From NCBI GenBank assembly GCA_034769895.1, contig CM068374.1:353758302-353822301 (forward strand): a DNA stretch of 64,000 bases, written 5' to 3'. The stretch is from Magicicada septendecula (lineage: Eukaryota; Arthropoda; Insecta; Hemiptera; Cicadidae). The notes under the pieces are model-generated. The model saw only the letters and a list, made by a program, of their open reading frames with translations. It ran no database searches and had not been told where the DNA came from. Of this stretch, positions 46,107 to 59,142 are shown one piece after another; the stretch's first letter is position 1; each line of letters begins with the position of its first letter. A program made the position numbers and the translations under genes.

Positions 46107-48110
46107 ATGGAACGGGCAGAACACGACACCAGATACCAGGCCAAGCTACGCGAAAAGGAGGCGGAAGAGGAAGCAAGGAGATTAGAAAAGGAGATTGAGA
46201 AAGGTGCCAGCATGGAAGAAAAGGAAATAACATCAGTGGAAGATGTGGAAGAATTATTAACCCCTATGGAATCGGATAAACCTACACAGCAGGAGGAAGC
46301 TGGGGAAAGACCTGATTGGAAACAGTTTATGGAATTAATGAGTAGTATGCAGAAGAGTATGGATAACAACTTCAAGAAGCAGGAGGAGAAAATAGAAGGA
46401 ACCAAGAAAGAAATGAAGGAGGACAATAAAAAATTACTACAACAAAATAACGAAGAATTAGACAAGAAATTTGAGTCAATAAATGACAATTTCAAGAAAA
46501 TGGACAAGAAGTTTGAAGATAATTCCAAGAAACAGAATGAAAAACTAGACAAGAAGTTTGAATCATTAAATGAAACCCTGACACAGAATTTGAAGGAGGA
46601 GAATAAATTGATTAGTGAGAAGATAGAGAGAAGTAATGAGAAAACCAGTGAAGTCTTGAGACTAATGAAGGAAGATATCGAGACGCTGAATGATAAAATT
46701 GAATACAACCAGGATACATTACAGCAACAGTTGACGGAATACAGAGAAGAACTGAAACAAACTGTAATGGAAACTGAAGAGAAGATAGAGAAAACCAGCG
46801 AAGTAGTGATGCAAGTCCGAGAAGAAATTTTGATCAAGGTGAATGAAGTTGAAGGCGAAGGTAAGAGGAGGGTTGAAGGACTCCAAGAGGAAACCAACAA
46901 CAAATTAGAACAAATACAGACCAGAGTAGAAGAGAACTATAGCAGATTGGATGCATCAGTGAGTGAAGTGAAGGACACCACAACCGCCCAAGAAGGGAAG
47001 ATAGCTGAATTTAGGGCAAGAGAACTACGCCTACAGGAAGAGATCAATGCACTGAAAGATCGACCAATTTTGAGCTCACATATATCATGTAGCGAAAGTA
47101 GAGAAACGATAAATTTTAAAAATTATAAACGCAATCCAATTGAGTTTATAGAACGAGTAGAGGAGAACTTAGCCCGAACCAGAGAGACACGGTGGACAAT
47201 AATCAAGAGCATGATAGACGACATGTTCAAAGAAGTCCATGACAATTGGTGGACGGCGGTGAGACCAGATATAAATAATTTCGGTGAGTTCAAAAAATTA
47301 TTCAAAGACAAATACTGGTCGGAGGCGACTCAGCACGTGGTGAGAAACAACATAAGCAACGGCCGATTCGACCCTTACCTAGGACAGTCCCCAACCGCTT
47401 ACTTTTTAGGTAAGGTAAGCATAGCAAGGAACCTCGAACGTAACATCCCTGAAGAGTGCCTAGTGACACAACTAGCATACCACTACGACGGGGAGATCAC
47501 AAAAAGCCGTTTAAGTGGACGAATCAAGACAATACAAGAAATGGCCGCATTATTGGGAGAGTATGAGCGGGAGAAACATTATGTCTTGAACAGACAGAAG
47601 AACACACCAAACTACAGGAATTATGACAACCGGAATCAACCAAGTGGGCCGCAAGGAAACCACACCCCGGCCAATCATCCGCCAGCCAACCCCAATAATT
47701 ATCGAGGGTTTAATAACCATAACAACAACAACAATTGCCCAAGAAATTATAATCAGAATTACCCCAACAACAATAACAATGCAAACCATCTTTACAACAG
47801 GGGAAATAACGAAAATGGAGGTGGTTATAACAGACCAAATAATCAATACCACAATAATAACCAGTCGATACAGAATCAAACATACAAATGACGGGTAAAC
47901 TATGTAAATGCAGAAGGTAGAAATGACGGGAGACGCAGTTATAGAAGACCGAGGAGCCGGAGTGCCGAAGCGAACAGAAGGAATCGAGAACAAATAACTC
48001 ACAATGACCACTCGATCGAGAGAAGGCAAAACACTGAGAATAATCACCCTGTCAGAACAGAGGACCGCGCCGAAGGCAACGGCCAGCATTTAAACGAGCA
48101 GCGGCAGTGA
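46107..48110 (+). CDS. gag: Gag polyprotein of Gypsy A2, one internal stop
   Basis: The frame starts at ATG 46107. Residues of about 1-310 are a long charged coiled coil with KKFE repeats (for example KMDKKFEDNSKKQNEKLDKK). The capsid-like core lies at about 330-490 (ETINFKNYKRNPIEFIERVE; SPTAYFLGKVSIARNLE). An Asn/Tyr-rich tail runs to residue 594. An in-frame TGA at 47889-47891 is followed in the same frame by 72 codons of Arg/Ser/Glu-rich sequence (RRSYRRPRSRSAEANRRN), ending at TGA 48108-48110. The slippery heptamer lies in this extension, so the full gag ended at 48107 and the first TGA is probably a CGA-to-TGA mutation. There is no CCHC knuckle; the basic tail may replace it. Confidence 0.88.
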
Positions 48111-48149
48111 GAATACCACAGGACCCGTCACTGATCCGATCTATTGGGT
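48089..48149 (+). promoter_or_regulatory. Programmed -1 frameshift signal of A2: TTTAAAC plus pseudoknot
   Basis: TTTAAAC (48089-48095) sits in the gag zero frame as T TTA AAC, 12 bases before the gag stop. After 9 nt, CAGTGA (48105-48110) can pair with TCACTG (48128-48133). Loop ACCC (48123-48126) can pair with GGGT (48146-48149). The pol frame is -1 and open from 48044. Heptamer and frames are certain; the pseudoknot is weaker than that of E. Confidence 0.75.
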
Positions 48150-51100
48150 TACTAACTACACCGACAAACGAGACTAATGACGACACTATCATAATAATTC
48201 AGAACCATTATCTGAAAAATATCCGAGAGGAGCTAATGGAAGAAAATTCCTCATTAATCAAGCACCCCGATAATGAAATTGCCTATGTTACCGCCAAGGT
48301 ATCTAATGTAAATGTAAAATTTATGATTGACACAGGTGCAAACGTGTCTTTAATTGATATAAACATGTACGACAAAATTCAAAAAGAGAGTAAGATCAGC
48401 TTACCCACGTTACCAATAAGTAACATTATTTTAATTGGAGCCACTGGGAGGCAAAATAAAACCATTAAGAGACAAGTATCTCTAGAAGTCATAAGTAATG
48501 GTGAGACACTGCCTACGATATTTTTAATTGCTCACCACTTACCATTTGATATCCTAATCGGTTGTGATATATTGAGAAAGTACTCTGCAGTTATCGATAT
48601 GGAACTATCAAAGGTAACCATGAAATATGAAGGCAGAGAATGGGTAGCTGAATTAACTAGCAGCAAAGGGGTCATACCAGTAAGTACAATATATAGCATA
48701 ATAACAATTTGTGATTCACCAGACCGGAGGTGGGAAGTGAAGCCAGACAGTCAAGTAAACAATGACATTCTGTGGAATCGGAAATTGGAGGAAATCCGAC
48801 AGTTTCGAGGAACCCAAGACGGGAATCCATTGACAGAGCGAGAGGTGGAGAAATTAATAAGAATTTACAACAAGTACCGACATGTATTTTCCGACCAACC
48901 AGGAAAGGTACGGGGGTATCAGTGCGAGTTGAAATTCAAAGAAGTGGCCAATTTCAATAAAAAATCCTACCCCATAGCGTATACAGCCAAGGAAGCAGTG
49001 CGCACAGAAATTAGTAAAATGATGGAGGAAGATATCATAGAGTATAGTTGTTCGCAGTACACCAGTCCTATAGTAGCTGTTACAAAAAAGGATGGAAGAG
49101 TACGCTTGTGTCTCGACGCCCGAGAAATAAATAAAATACTGATCAACGACAGGACATCTCCTGGTGAGATTGAGGAGATCCTCAAGAAGTTCCATGGAAC
49201 GCAATTTATCAGCACCTGGGATACAGTCTGCGGGTACTGGCAAGTAGAACTGCACCCAGCCAGTCGAAAATACGTAGCGTTCATATTTGAAGGCAGGAAC
49301 TACCAGTTCAAGCGACTACCTTTTGGGCTGGTAAACTCGGTAGCCATATTTGTTCGCTGCATGGACCAGATACTGGGTCCTGAAACTATGAGCTATACCA
49401 CTGTATACGTCGATGATCTGCTGATCACTTCATCAAATTGGGAGGAGCATTGTATGAGAGTTGAAAAAGTGTTAGAAAAATTATCCATCAACAATGTGAC
49501 ATTAAAACTAGAGAAGTCTAAGCTGATAGCAGCAGAAGTCCAATTCCTTGGATTCAACCTGTCACGACAAGGGATAACACCATCAACCGACAAAGTAGAT
49601 GCCATTCAACGTTTTCCTACCCCTAAAAATAAGAAACAGTTACAGTCGTTCCTGGGCATCTGTAACTACTACAGAAAATTCCAGCAAAATTATTCAGAGC
49701 TGACTACTAAACTATCACCACAGCTGTCATCCAAAAACAAGTGGATGTGGGGCCCAGAACAGGAAACGATCTTCAACACTATCAAAAAACACTTCCTCGA
49801 CACTATCATGTTAAACCACCCCGATTTCAATAGACCCTTTTACATGAACTGCGACGCAAGCGACATTAGCTTGGGATCGGTGCTTTACCAAGAAGACAAA
49901 GATGGAAACCACCAAGTAATAAGCTTCGCCAGCCGAACATTAAACCAATGTGAGCGCAATTATCATGTAACCGAAAAAGAACTGTTGAGTGTGGTCTTTT
50001 CTTGTGGAAAATTTCGGACTTACATTCTTGGATATCCTATCACCGTGCGCACCGACCATAAGTCTATTTCATTTTTGAAGAACTGCAAACTCAGCCATGG
50101 TCGATTAGCCAGATGGATTCTTGCTCTCCAAGAATATCACATCAACTGGGAGTATATCCCTGGTAACAAAAACAGCAGCTGATGTTCTATCACGAATTAA
50201 CACAGAACAACAAACCTTCGATGGAGAGAAGGAGACCATAGTGAAGGTATTTAACATTATGAAAAATAGCGCCGACCTAGAAGTGATAGTGAATAAAGTG
50301 AAACAACACCAGAAAGAGGATACAAAATTAAATCAAATCCGAGAGAGGCTAGATCGACAAGAAGAAAAAGCAACTCAGTACTATTGCTTACATGAAGATA
50401 TTTTGTTTGTTAAAACTAAACCCAACCAAGATACGTGGAAACTGATGATACCTAAAGAAACCGCAGCTGAGATCATAATGGAATACCACCTCAGGTACGG
50501 ACACATGGGAGCACTGAAGGTGACAAAAGCGTTAGAAGAGCACACATATCTGAAAGACATTAACCGGAGGGTAAGGAAGACCATAAGAAACTGTCACATA
50601 TGCCAACTTGTTAAATGCAACAACGACAGGAAGGAAGGGGTAATGCAACCGATAACCTCTACAAATAAAATGGAACGAGTCTTCTTAGACATATGTGGAC
50701 CTATGCCACGAAGTGGAGGTAGAAAGCAGCACAAATTCATAATCATTATCATGGACCATTACTCAAAATTTATTAAATTATACCCGATCAACCATGCTAC
50801 TACAAACAAGGTTTTGAACATCATCACACAGAGATACATTACTGAGGTGGGGAGTCCCATGAATATTATCACTGACCATGGTACCCAATTCCGGGGAAGA
50901 CAATGGAAAGACACATTAATGGATCTGGGCATCCGAACATACAAGACTTCAATTTATCACCCGAACAGCAACCCAGCGGAAAGAGTGCTCCGTGAAGTTG
51001 GGAGGATTCTTCGTACATACTGCCACGATCAGCAACGTAAGTGGAGCAAATACCTCGAAGCCACAGAAAATTTCATAAAATCTTGCCTATCATGAATCCA

Positions 51101-51504
51101 TTAAGGATACCCCTTACACCATCATGTACGGAAAACCACCACCTCGAGCCATAGAAGAACTTGTCAATTTCCCCACCAATCCAATATACCAGTTTGATAA
51201 CGCCAAATTCTATAGTAAGATAGCGGAGCAAACTGAAAAGAAAAAGGCTAAATATCATAAAATTCAGCCGAAAGCAATCCGGTATAATGAAGGAGAAAAG
51301 GTACTAATACGAAACCGAGAATTACCAAGTTCCAGAGAGGGAATCACAAAGAAATTACTGTTATTGTACAATGGGCCCTATCTCATATTAAAAGACAACA
51401 AAAATAATACCTATGTCATAAGTGAAATCACAACTAAGAAAATAAAAGGGACTTACAACCAGTCTTCTTTAAAAAAGTATTATGAACCAGTGTCAGAAAA
51501 TTAA
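48096..51504 (+). pseudogene. pol: Pol polyprotein of Gypsy A2, two frameshifts
   Basis: Protease (FMIDTGANVSLIDI), RT (VRLCLDAREINK; catalytic VYVDDLLITS), RNase H (NCDASDISLGSVLYQ; TEKELLSVVFSCGKF), integrase H2C2 (HLRYGHMG; CHICQLVKC) and DDE core (LDICGPMP; IITDHGTQFRG; NPAERVLREVG), then a GPYLI segment. The frame runs to 50182, where a net 2-base loss after GNKN shifts it. It resumes in another frame to 51095, where one extra A near 51079 shifts it again, and ends at 51504. All catalytic residues are present. The order and spacing match A1. Confidence 0.93.
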
Positions 51505-52563
51505 AGAGAATTTTGAAGGCAACAATTATCAAAATTCAAAAATAAATGTAAGCACAACTTACAATAAGTATTTGATTGGAACTATTATTATTATGAATGA
51601 AAGGGAATTTAGAAGAAAGATAAGCTAAATTCAAAACAAAGTAAGGCCAAACTTACGACCAAGTGTGAAACAAATGTGTAAACCCATGTAATTTTGAAAA
51701 ATATGTATAATGAAATATCATAAAAAATTGATATAAAATAATTAAATGTTACACAAATAATGATGACGCTACATAACATCATTAACCAACCCTATCACAA
51801 AAGGGAATAATAAAAATTAATGTTTCACAAAAGAAAAGACAAGACTATCAAATAAAAAATAACACCGACATATTAACTGAACAATCAATGAAAAAATATA
51901 AGTGAGCCAGAAACCAGCTACAATGTTAATTTTAAATATCAATGAGCATTAAAGTGATGACAAATAAAATCACTACCATATAAAATAAGCTAATAAAATA
52001 ATGCAAAATACCTATTAAATATCTCCATAAGCTTAAACGAAGGAATTTAAATAAGTTACTGAGATGAAAAAGTCATGAGATGTATAAAAGAGAGAATAAT
52101 TAATCCCAAAAGTGTTTTATTGTATTAATATTATGTGAGTCGGAAGTGAACGACTATTATTATAATTATTATGAATATTATTATGTGATGATTTTATGTT
52201 GAGATACGTCCAACAATTATTTATGTTATTGAGCAGATAGGCAAGGCCTCTGAACTCAAAATGTGTATAAATGGATAGCAGAGTAATAGAGCCACACGTG
52301 CCCTCTGGCTAGTACCAATTTATATGAAGGAGAGAGAAGAAAAATTTTAGGGAAATAGAACATAAAAGGGAATAATAAAGAAAGAAAAATAATACCAATT
52401 ATCATATTATGAACCATGACTTAATAAAGAATGAATACAGAAGAAGTAGCGATTGACGAATTCCTGAATTATAACAACTTGATAAAATAAACTATATTGA
52501 TGATTTCAGAAAAAATATAATAATCTTTGTTTCGAAATAATCAATTTTGGTGGCGATGCATTA
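51505..52563 (+). other. A2 3' untranslated region
   Basis: About 1.06 kb of A-rich non-coding DNA with AACTTAC repeats, ending ATCAATTTTGGTGGCGATGC before the 3' LTR. It is similar in position to 10940-12128. Confidence 0.75.
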
Positions 52564-53032
52564 TGTAACATGACATAAGGTAGTGAAGATCCAATTGTAT
52601 TTAATTATAAAATAAAAAGCTGAAGATAAGAATAAGAGGCAAAAACTTATAAACTTAGAGATCAATAACCCAGTAACCCAAAAATGACAAATGACTATTA
52701 AACTGACAATGACCTGACACAATAGATCGGATAAATACCAAAGGAACCAAGAGACAATGAAGAAGCAGCCGAGACCTAAGTGCAATCAAATAATCCCAAA
52801 TAATGACCATTATATTGTAATTAAAATAATGAACTGATAATTGTAATATATGAGATTTACCTAGGGTAATAAGATTAATGGAAAGTAATAATGTCATGTA
52901 TATTTTGTTGATAAAAGAATGTACTTATAATATAAGGTAGGGAGTTAGAAACTAACCATATCCAAATTAATAGTGATGATAATAGTCAAAGACAATAAAC
53001 GATGCTTTGAGCCAAACAAAAGCAATATTTAA
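52564..53032 (+). repeat. 3' LTR of A2, part 1
   Basis: Matches the first 470 bp of the 5' LTR with five substitutions and one indel. Ends with TTAA (53029-53032), the piggyBac target. Confidence 0.95.
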
Positions 53033-53039
53033 CACATTC

Positions 53040-54004
53040 GGTGCCAGGAGACTCGGGCTTGGTGTTTTAGTCAGCTGTGCCGCGCCCGAGTCTGGCTCGG
53101 GCTGTCATATGTGATCTTGTGCTTGTAGCTTGTAGCTCTGTGGTAGCGGGGCGTCTTTGCACCCGGTGCAGGACTGCAGCATCTGGGTCGAGCCCAATGG
53201 CTGCCTGTGGATATACTTAGTCCTGGTTCATTCGACTGGTGCCTAAAAATAGGAATGGACAACCGCCAACCAGTTAACTGAGAAGGCGGGGGAGAAAGGT
53301 TTTCAATTTTTATTTATTTTTAAAAATTTCAGCAATCAGTGGGCACTGCCGCAAGGACGGGTTCAGATGACAGATGTCGCCCGTTCCCAGTCCCGCGTGC
53401 AGACGCCGTGAGGCGTCGGTCGCTCCCCGCGAGGCAGAGAGCCTCCGTGCCAGTGATAGCGCGTAGCAGTGGCATTCAGCGCGGTCGGCATACTAGGAAG
53501 GGAGGAAGGAAACAGCTTAGCAGGTAAATTCTGGGGCATGGGCAGATAGTGAGTATGCAAAGTAGTTGAGTTTTAAGTTTACTTAAACTTATGGTGGGTC
53601 ATCGAGAATCGCCCGAGGGCGTTTGACCCGGACAGGGGGAGGTGGTTGCGTGGAGCTGATGGTTCTGAGGTAAGGGAAGGAAGAGGTCTCAGCTGCGGCA
53701 AAGAGAGTCGCAGCTAATGACCAGACAAAGGCTGAGAGAGCAGGAACTCGTAGACCTCCTCGAATTACACTGTGATCTTGTGCAAAATCCACTGGTGGTT
53801 ATATATGGGCAAAAAGCATTTTGAACAATTCTTTTGAATGTTAACTGTAATGGTGTGCACTCTATCGGCTAATAGAAGAAGTTTTTATTTCGATACAATT
53901 GATATAGACAATCGGTGTCATTCTGCGTTGTTTTGTGTTTGTAGTTATAGGTTATATATTTTGGCGTACGGTTTGTTCATTATATTTTTATAATATTACT
54001 AAAA
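53040..54004 (+). other. piggyBac 5' non-coding region
   Basis: Contains a GC-rich block with CGAGTCTGGCTCGGGC (about 53087-53102) and a CpG-dense stretch at 53380-53500. The promoter should lie here, but no TATA box was clear. Short GC-rich ORFs on both strands show no known motif. Confidence 0.5.
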
Positions 54005-56394
54005 ATGAGTGATAGGTATCTCAATAACGATGAAATAATAGAGATAGTCAACGAAATGTACGACGACTCTGGTTCAGAAGGTGAAATAGAATATTTTGGA
54101 GACGATTCGGATGAAGATCCGGACTTTGTTCCCAGTAGCAGTGGTTAGTATCGTTTGTTTCTTCATATACAGTAATGAATATTATGATTATTAGTATGGA
54201 TTATTATCATTATAATTACGTAAATAGCTTATGTATTTACCACGTTATAAGGTGGTGCAATTTACTCCCAAAAAATAATAGAATTGTATAAAACAATCTT
54301 ATTACAACGTGAACAATACACACGTAATATTTTCTATTTGCGTTATCTGATAACGTGAAAAATGTACAAAATAATTGTAACTGTACTGTATTTTTATTTC
54401 TGCTGATAAATGTGCGTTTAGAATAATGAAACTATTTATTTTCCACTTACTATTTGTATGATAAAAAAAAAAAACAGAGATTACTATTTTTGGTTGACCT
54501 CACCCTTTTGTTTACTGTGTATTTTTTGAACAATAACACTACCCATTACAGGCCTGTCATTTTTTTTATTTTTGTTTCTCTGTTAGCACAGATTACTCTG
54601 TAAACATTTTCCCCTTCTCCTTCATGCTATTCAGTAGTACAAAGTATTTGTGTATAGCAGTGACTTTTTTTTTTTTTTTTTTTCTCTATAGGACAGTATT
54701 TTCATTTCTTCCAGAATCTGATGATGAGGAATACCAAAGACGTTCTGATGTAAGGCTTTCTCTCCAAAATACAAATCTACCTGGTCCTTCTAGGGATATT
54801 TGTAACTCTGGAGGAGGTGATGCAGCAGCGACAGGTGGTAGGCAACAGAAACGGCAACGATCAGAAATTTCTGACCCTGGTTGGTGCAGTGCTGATACCC
54901 CAATTGATATGCCAATTTTTGAAGAACAACCCTGTGTAACTGCCCCAGTTGACAACATGTCTACTGCATTAGACTGTTTTCAAGTATTCTTTTCAGATTT
55001 TGTAGTAAAACTGATAAAACAGGAAACCAATCGGTATGCTGCTTCAATGTATACAAAACTCAAAACGTGCCAATAAAATTAAAAAAAACAGTAGGTGGAA
55101 TTCCTGGGTTCCAGCGAAGCTACAAGATATTTATCTGTTTTTTTTTTCCGTTATAATACACATGTTTGGTAAGAAAACCAAAAGTTGCTAATTATTGGAC
55201 ATCAAAAAAAATGATTCAGACACCTTTTCCACCATCAATTATGAGCAGAAACCGTTTTCAATCTATTTTATCAAACTTGCACCTCAGTGACAATAGAACT
55301 TATGTAAAGAAAGGCGAACCTAATCACGATCCATTGCACAAGATCCGTCCATATTTTGACTATATCAAAAGCGAATTTGCAGAATCTGTTATACCATCAC
55401 GCGAAATAACGGTTGATGAAGGCATCTGTGGCTTTAGGGGATGAATCCATTTCAGAGTATATATAAAAAATAAACTGGACAAATACGGTATAAAATTATT
55501 TATAGCCTGTGAAGCAACAAGTGGGTATGCTCTGAATATAGAAAAGTATATACTGGAAAGGGGGCTCAGAGTAATTAAATTATTCCTTTGTTCCAAAGAC
55601 TTTTACAGAAATACTTGGGGAAGGGGTACACAATTTATATGGACAGATTTTACAGTTCACCACAAGTATTTGACTTTCTGTGGAATGAAAAAATTTGGCT
55701 GTTGGCACATGTATGTCAAATAGACGGGAGTTACCCAAACAAAATCTGATAAACAAAAAACTGAAAAAAGGGGAGATGGCATATATGCGTCGTAACCATC
55801 TGCTGTGTCTGAAATGGAAAGATACTCGCGATGTTGTTGCTCTTTCCACTTGCCACCAAGCAACATCGTCTAATGTAGTAGTTCGTGGTAGAACTGGTGC
55901 AGTGACAAAAAATAAACTTGAGTACAATAGGAATAAAACAGGTGTCGATAAAAATGATCAATTGGTTGCATACTACCCATTCAAGCACAAACAACTGAAG
56001 TGGTGGAAGAAACTGTTTTTCCATTTATTTCTAATGTCAATTACAAATGCCTACCAATTGTACTGCAAGACAAGAAGCCCTAATGAAGTAAAGGCTCCTT
56101 TGCTTGACTTCATGATACAAATTGGTGAAGAAAAGGAGGAGTTGAATTGCAAAATCACTCTCAACAAATTGCGTCAAATAGATTACTTTTTACAGACATT
56201 TCCCTGAAAGAGTGCCTGCAACAGATAAAAAGAAGCATCCGACTTGTACTTGCAAAGTATGTTCTGATAGATTCAAGGCCCAAACTGGTGGACATCAATG
56301 AAAGGAGTCAACTTGGTGGTGCCCTGACTGTGAAGTTGGACTATGTTTACCTGACTGCTTCAAAGTGTATCACACAGTGGCAAAATATTATTAG
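54005..56394 (+). pseudogene. piggyBac transposase, two-exon, decayed
   Basis: Exon 1 (54005-54143) encodes MSDRYLNNDE and an acidic tail. GT at 54144 and AG at 54713-54714 define a 571-bp intron whose removal joins PSSS to ESDDEEYQRR in phase. The body includes LVRKPKVANYW, the first catalytic Asp in ITVDEGICGFRG, the second in MDRFYSSPQVFDF and the third in VDKNDQLVAYY, then KWWKKLFFHLF. A cysteine-rich C-terminal domain (HPTCTCKVC; WWCPDC; CLPDCF) follows after 56207 in another frame. Frameshifts and stops near 55074, 55442, 55690 and 56207, plus a TGA inside the cysteine-rich domain, disable it. Confidence 0.85.
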
Positions 56395-56763
56395 AATAAT
56401 AAATATTTATGCATTTTTCTCCCTTTTTTGATAGTAAATTATATGTAAATTTATTATTTTGGTACACCTTGACAAAAGTGCTTTATATTTATAAAACATT
56501 TTCATAATTGTAATAAAACATATGTTAGACTTTTTTCAACAATGAAAAACTTGGTTTTGTTATAGTGACAGTAATTAATTATTTCTTATAGCTATATGTA
56601 CATGTTTCATACAGTTTTAAAGCAAACTCAGTTTGTTATTATGATGTTTAGACCATTAACATTGACCAAAGTTTAATTTAATTATTAATTTCTATAAAAC
56701 CTTAAAAATGCCCGGTTTTCTGGTATTAATAGTCTTCTAATAGGCCGACACTGAAAGTGTTAA

Positions 56764-59142
56764 GTAATAACTAAAAGTGATCAGAGTGATTTGGAAGTAA
56801 ACTAGTTATTCATGACCCATAATCACACAGTGATATAAAATAATCAGACAAATCGTGTGAATAAACAAGTCAGTGAATTAAAAATGTGTATAAAAATAAA
56901 TAAGTGATGAAATGCTAGGTATAGCATATAATGGGAAAAAGTGATAGTGATAATAAGTAAAGAAACCTTCTATGAAAGGGAAAAGTGCAGTGGGGGTGTA
57001 GAACAAAGTATTTTATAAGCAGACTATAATAAATAGCTAAACAATTTTTGATAAACTTTAGGTTAGCAAGTAAGATTAAACTGATTGTGCTATTATAAAT
57101 TTAGGTAATAGGATGTCAGAGTTATAAAATAAGGTAAAAATTAAGTTATTAGAATGAATAGTAAAATAAGAAGGACAGACACTGTATTTAAGTGAAGGGA
57201 TTAGTAGATAAGACATATCGAGTAAGGCACAGTTTAACAGTAGTATTATAAGAGTTTTGTTATTGTTCAAGAAACCATAGAATGTAGTAAATTATAGGAT
57301 AAGCAAGATAATAGTAAAAAACAGAAAAAGTAGTTAAAAGTTATTTCAGGCTAGAACCTGACAAGGAATATTTTTATAATAAGAGGTGGAGTTAGAAGTA
57401 CTGATGTTTATTGTTTGTTTTGTTTATAAAATTGTATTAGAATTACCAGATATGTTATTAAGAAATGTTAGATGGGAGTAGAATAAAATCTAGGCTCTAG
57501 GCCTAACTGTTGAATATAAATTTAGTAGTTTTGAGAACAAATAATAATCCAAAGTTGAAGCAGAGTATACCAAATGGTTAAACCAATTAAGTGAGTATTT
57601 CTAATACCAAAATATATGAATAACAACTAATTTTGAATAAAATACATGTAAAATATAAATATCAAAAATAGTAAAAATGTAATTAGCTATTCAAAAGTGG
57701 GCATGAGGGATATCAAAATGATCATCATGAAAAATTAGGAAGAATGGTACTCATGTAATAACTCTAGCTATTAGTATAAGATAGAAATCTTCACTTGAAG
57801 ATATTTTGGTAAAATTAGACTAAAAAAGACGTTAAAACATAACAATGACTTAAGTTAATAACCAATGAAAATTAACATAATTTATTAGGTAACCATAGCA
57901 ACCAGAAATTTATTGCCAAAAAACCGTTAGATTTTCATTACTGTATTATTGACCAACGCCGAGAGTGGATCGAGCAGCTCTCGCACTAAAATTTTATTAC
58001 TAAAGTAAATTTTAACTTAATTCAAACCAGACGGAGATAATAACAACAGCCCAGGGAATCCTGAACAGAATTTTGTTTAATAAAAAATAATCAACAAACC
58101 ATAATTATCTGAAGAAGACGGGAAGACGCAGTGAAGAAGAGAGATGACGACGGACACCGAATGAAGATCATCGGGACATCGATCATTGAAGAAGACGGAT
58201 GATAACCTAAGGAGTGCGAGGCCGGAGTCAGCGAGGAAAAACCGTCGAGACGAGGGAAATAAACTTCTGGAGAATATAAGAAGACGACATCTCAGGAGTT
58301 ATCCGGAAGAAGAAGACGACATCAGGATCTTCAGCAGGAAAATCGATGAGTATAAACATAATCCCATTATCGAATTCACAATTTTTTGGTCAAAATTAAT
58401 AAATAACTATTTCACTTCACTGATCACTATTCCGATTTAGAACTAAATGCTTTGTTAAAATCACTTTTTAAACTTTAATCAATTAATAATTATTGAAAGC
58501 TAAATATAATAAATAATTGACAAACCTTTTGATAAATAAATTTGAAACGAAAACTAACCCAAAATTTCTTTACAAGTTTTCATTGGTAATTACTTACTTG
58601 AATATAATGAGATATTAATTTGTTTATGTAACTAGTATTAAGAATTGTTATAAATTTGTGTGTGTTAGCCGTAAGTATATATATTTCTGTAGCTGAAAGG
58701 ACTTATTAACACCCCTGAGAAAAACCATATATAACTGTAAACTAGCGTTAAAGACGAATTGTATACAACCACGAGAGCTGAGCAAGTACCAACCGAACAA
58801 GTGTAATAGCCGGTGCAGAAAACAAATTTGATGTATCATAAAGTAACTGAAATCTTCTAAAATGTTAATAAATGTTCTCAATCTGCAATTCTGTATGTTT
58901 GATTCAATTAATTTACAATAACAACTAAGAATTTATTGAAGTGAAAGCGTCAAAACAAAACGCTAGCCGAGTCAACACTGCAGAAAGCCGTGCGCCAATC
59001 AGGTGGCGAGGCGGCAACATTTGAATGCAGCAGAGAGAAATACGGTTTATCCGTGAGTGATAAGAGAAGTTACAATTTGACCAATTAAACACTATTAACA
59101 CTAAATACAAATTTTACAAACCCACATAAACGTTCAGTTACA
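56764..59142 (+). repeat. 3' LTR of A2, part 2
   Basis: Continues the LTR from the TTAA. It matches 43659-46024 with scattered substitutions and four indels. CCAAT is at 58995-58999. Ends GTTCAGTTACA and is followed by ATAT. Confidence 0.95.

Larger units (their letters stand above)
53033..56759 (+). mobile_element. piggyBac-like DNA transposon (3727 bp)
   Basis: Inserted at TTAA, which is duplicated (53029-53032 and 56760-56763). Imperfect terminal repeats: CACATTCGGTGCC on the left and CACTTTCAGTGTC as the reverse complement of the right end. The first 500 bp are GC-rich compared with the surroundings (53330-53500), a different base composition from the host LTR. It carries a spliced, decayed transposase. 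Confidence 0.95.
43187..59142 (+). mobile_element. Ty3/Gypsy element A2, 3' LTR interrupted by piggyBac
   Basis: Full-length element with LTRs starting TGTAACATGACATAAGG and ending CGTTCAGTTACA. A 4-bp duplication ATAT flanks it. Gag (46107-48110), a -1 frameshift signal, pol (to 51504) and a 1-kb 3' UTR lie between. The LTRs are unusually long, 2838 bp. I count over 20 substitutions plus several indels between them. Long LTRs recall the Osvaldo/Woot group of insect Gypsy elements, but that placement is from memory. Confidence 0.95.

Noticed and set aside
46073..46903. 276-residue minus-strand ORF
   Set aside because: Antisense shadow of the A2 gag coiled coil; low-complexity Ser/Leu/Phe product.
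47550..48089. 179-residue minus-strand ORF that looks like a membrane protein
   Set aside because: Antisense of the Asn-rich gag tail; hydrophobic Ile/Val runs come from the reversed AAT/AAC codons.
53339..53560. GC-rich short ORFs on both strands
   Set aside because: Overlapping frames in a CpG-rich non-coding end of piggyBac, with no domain.
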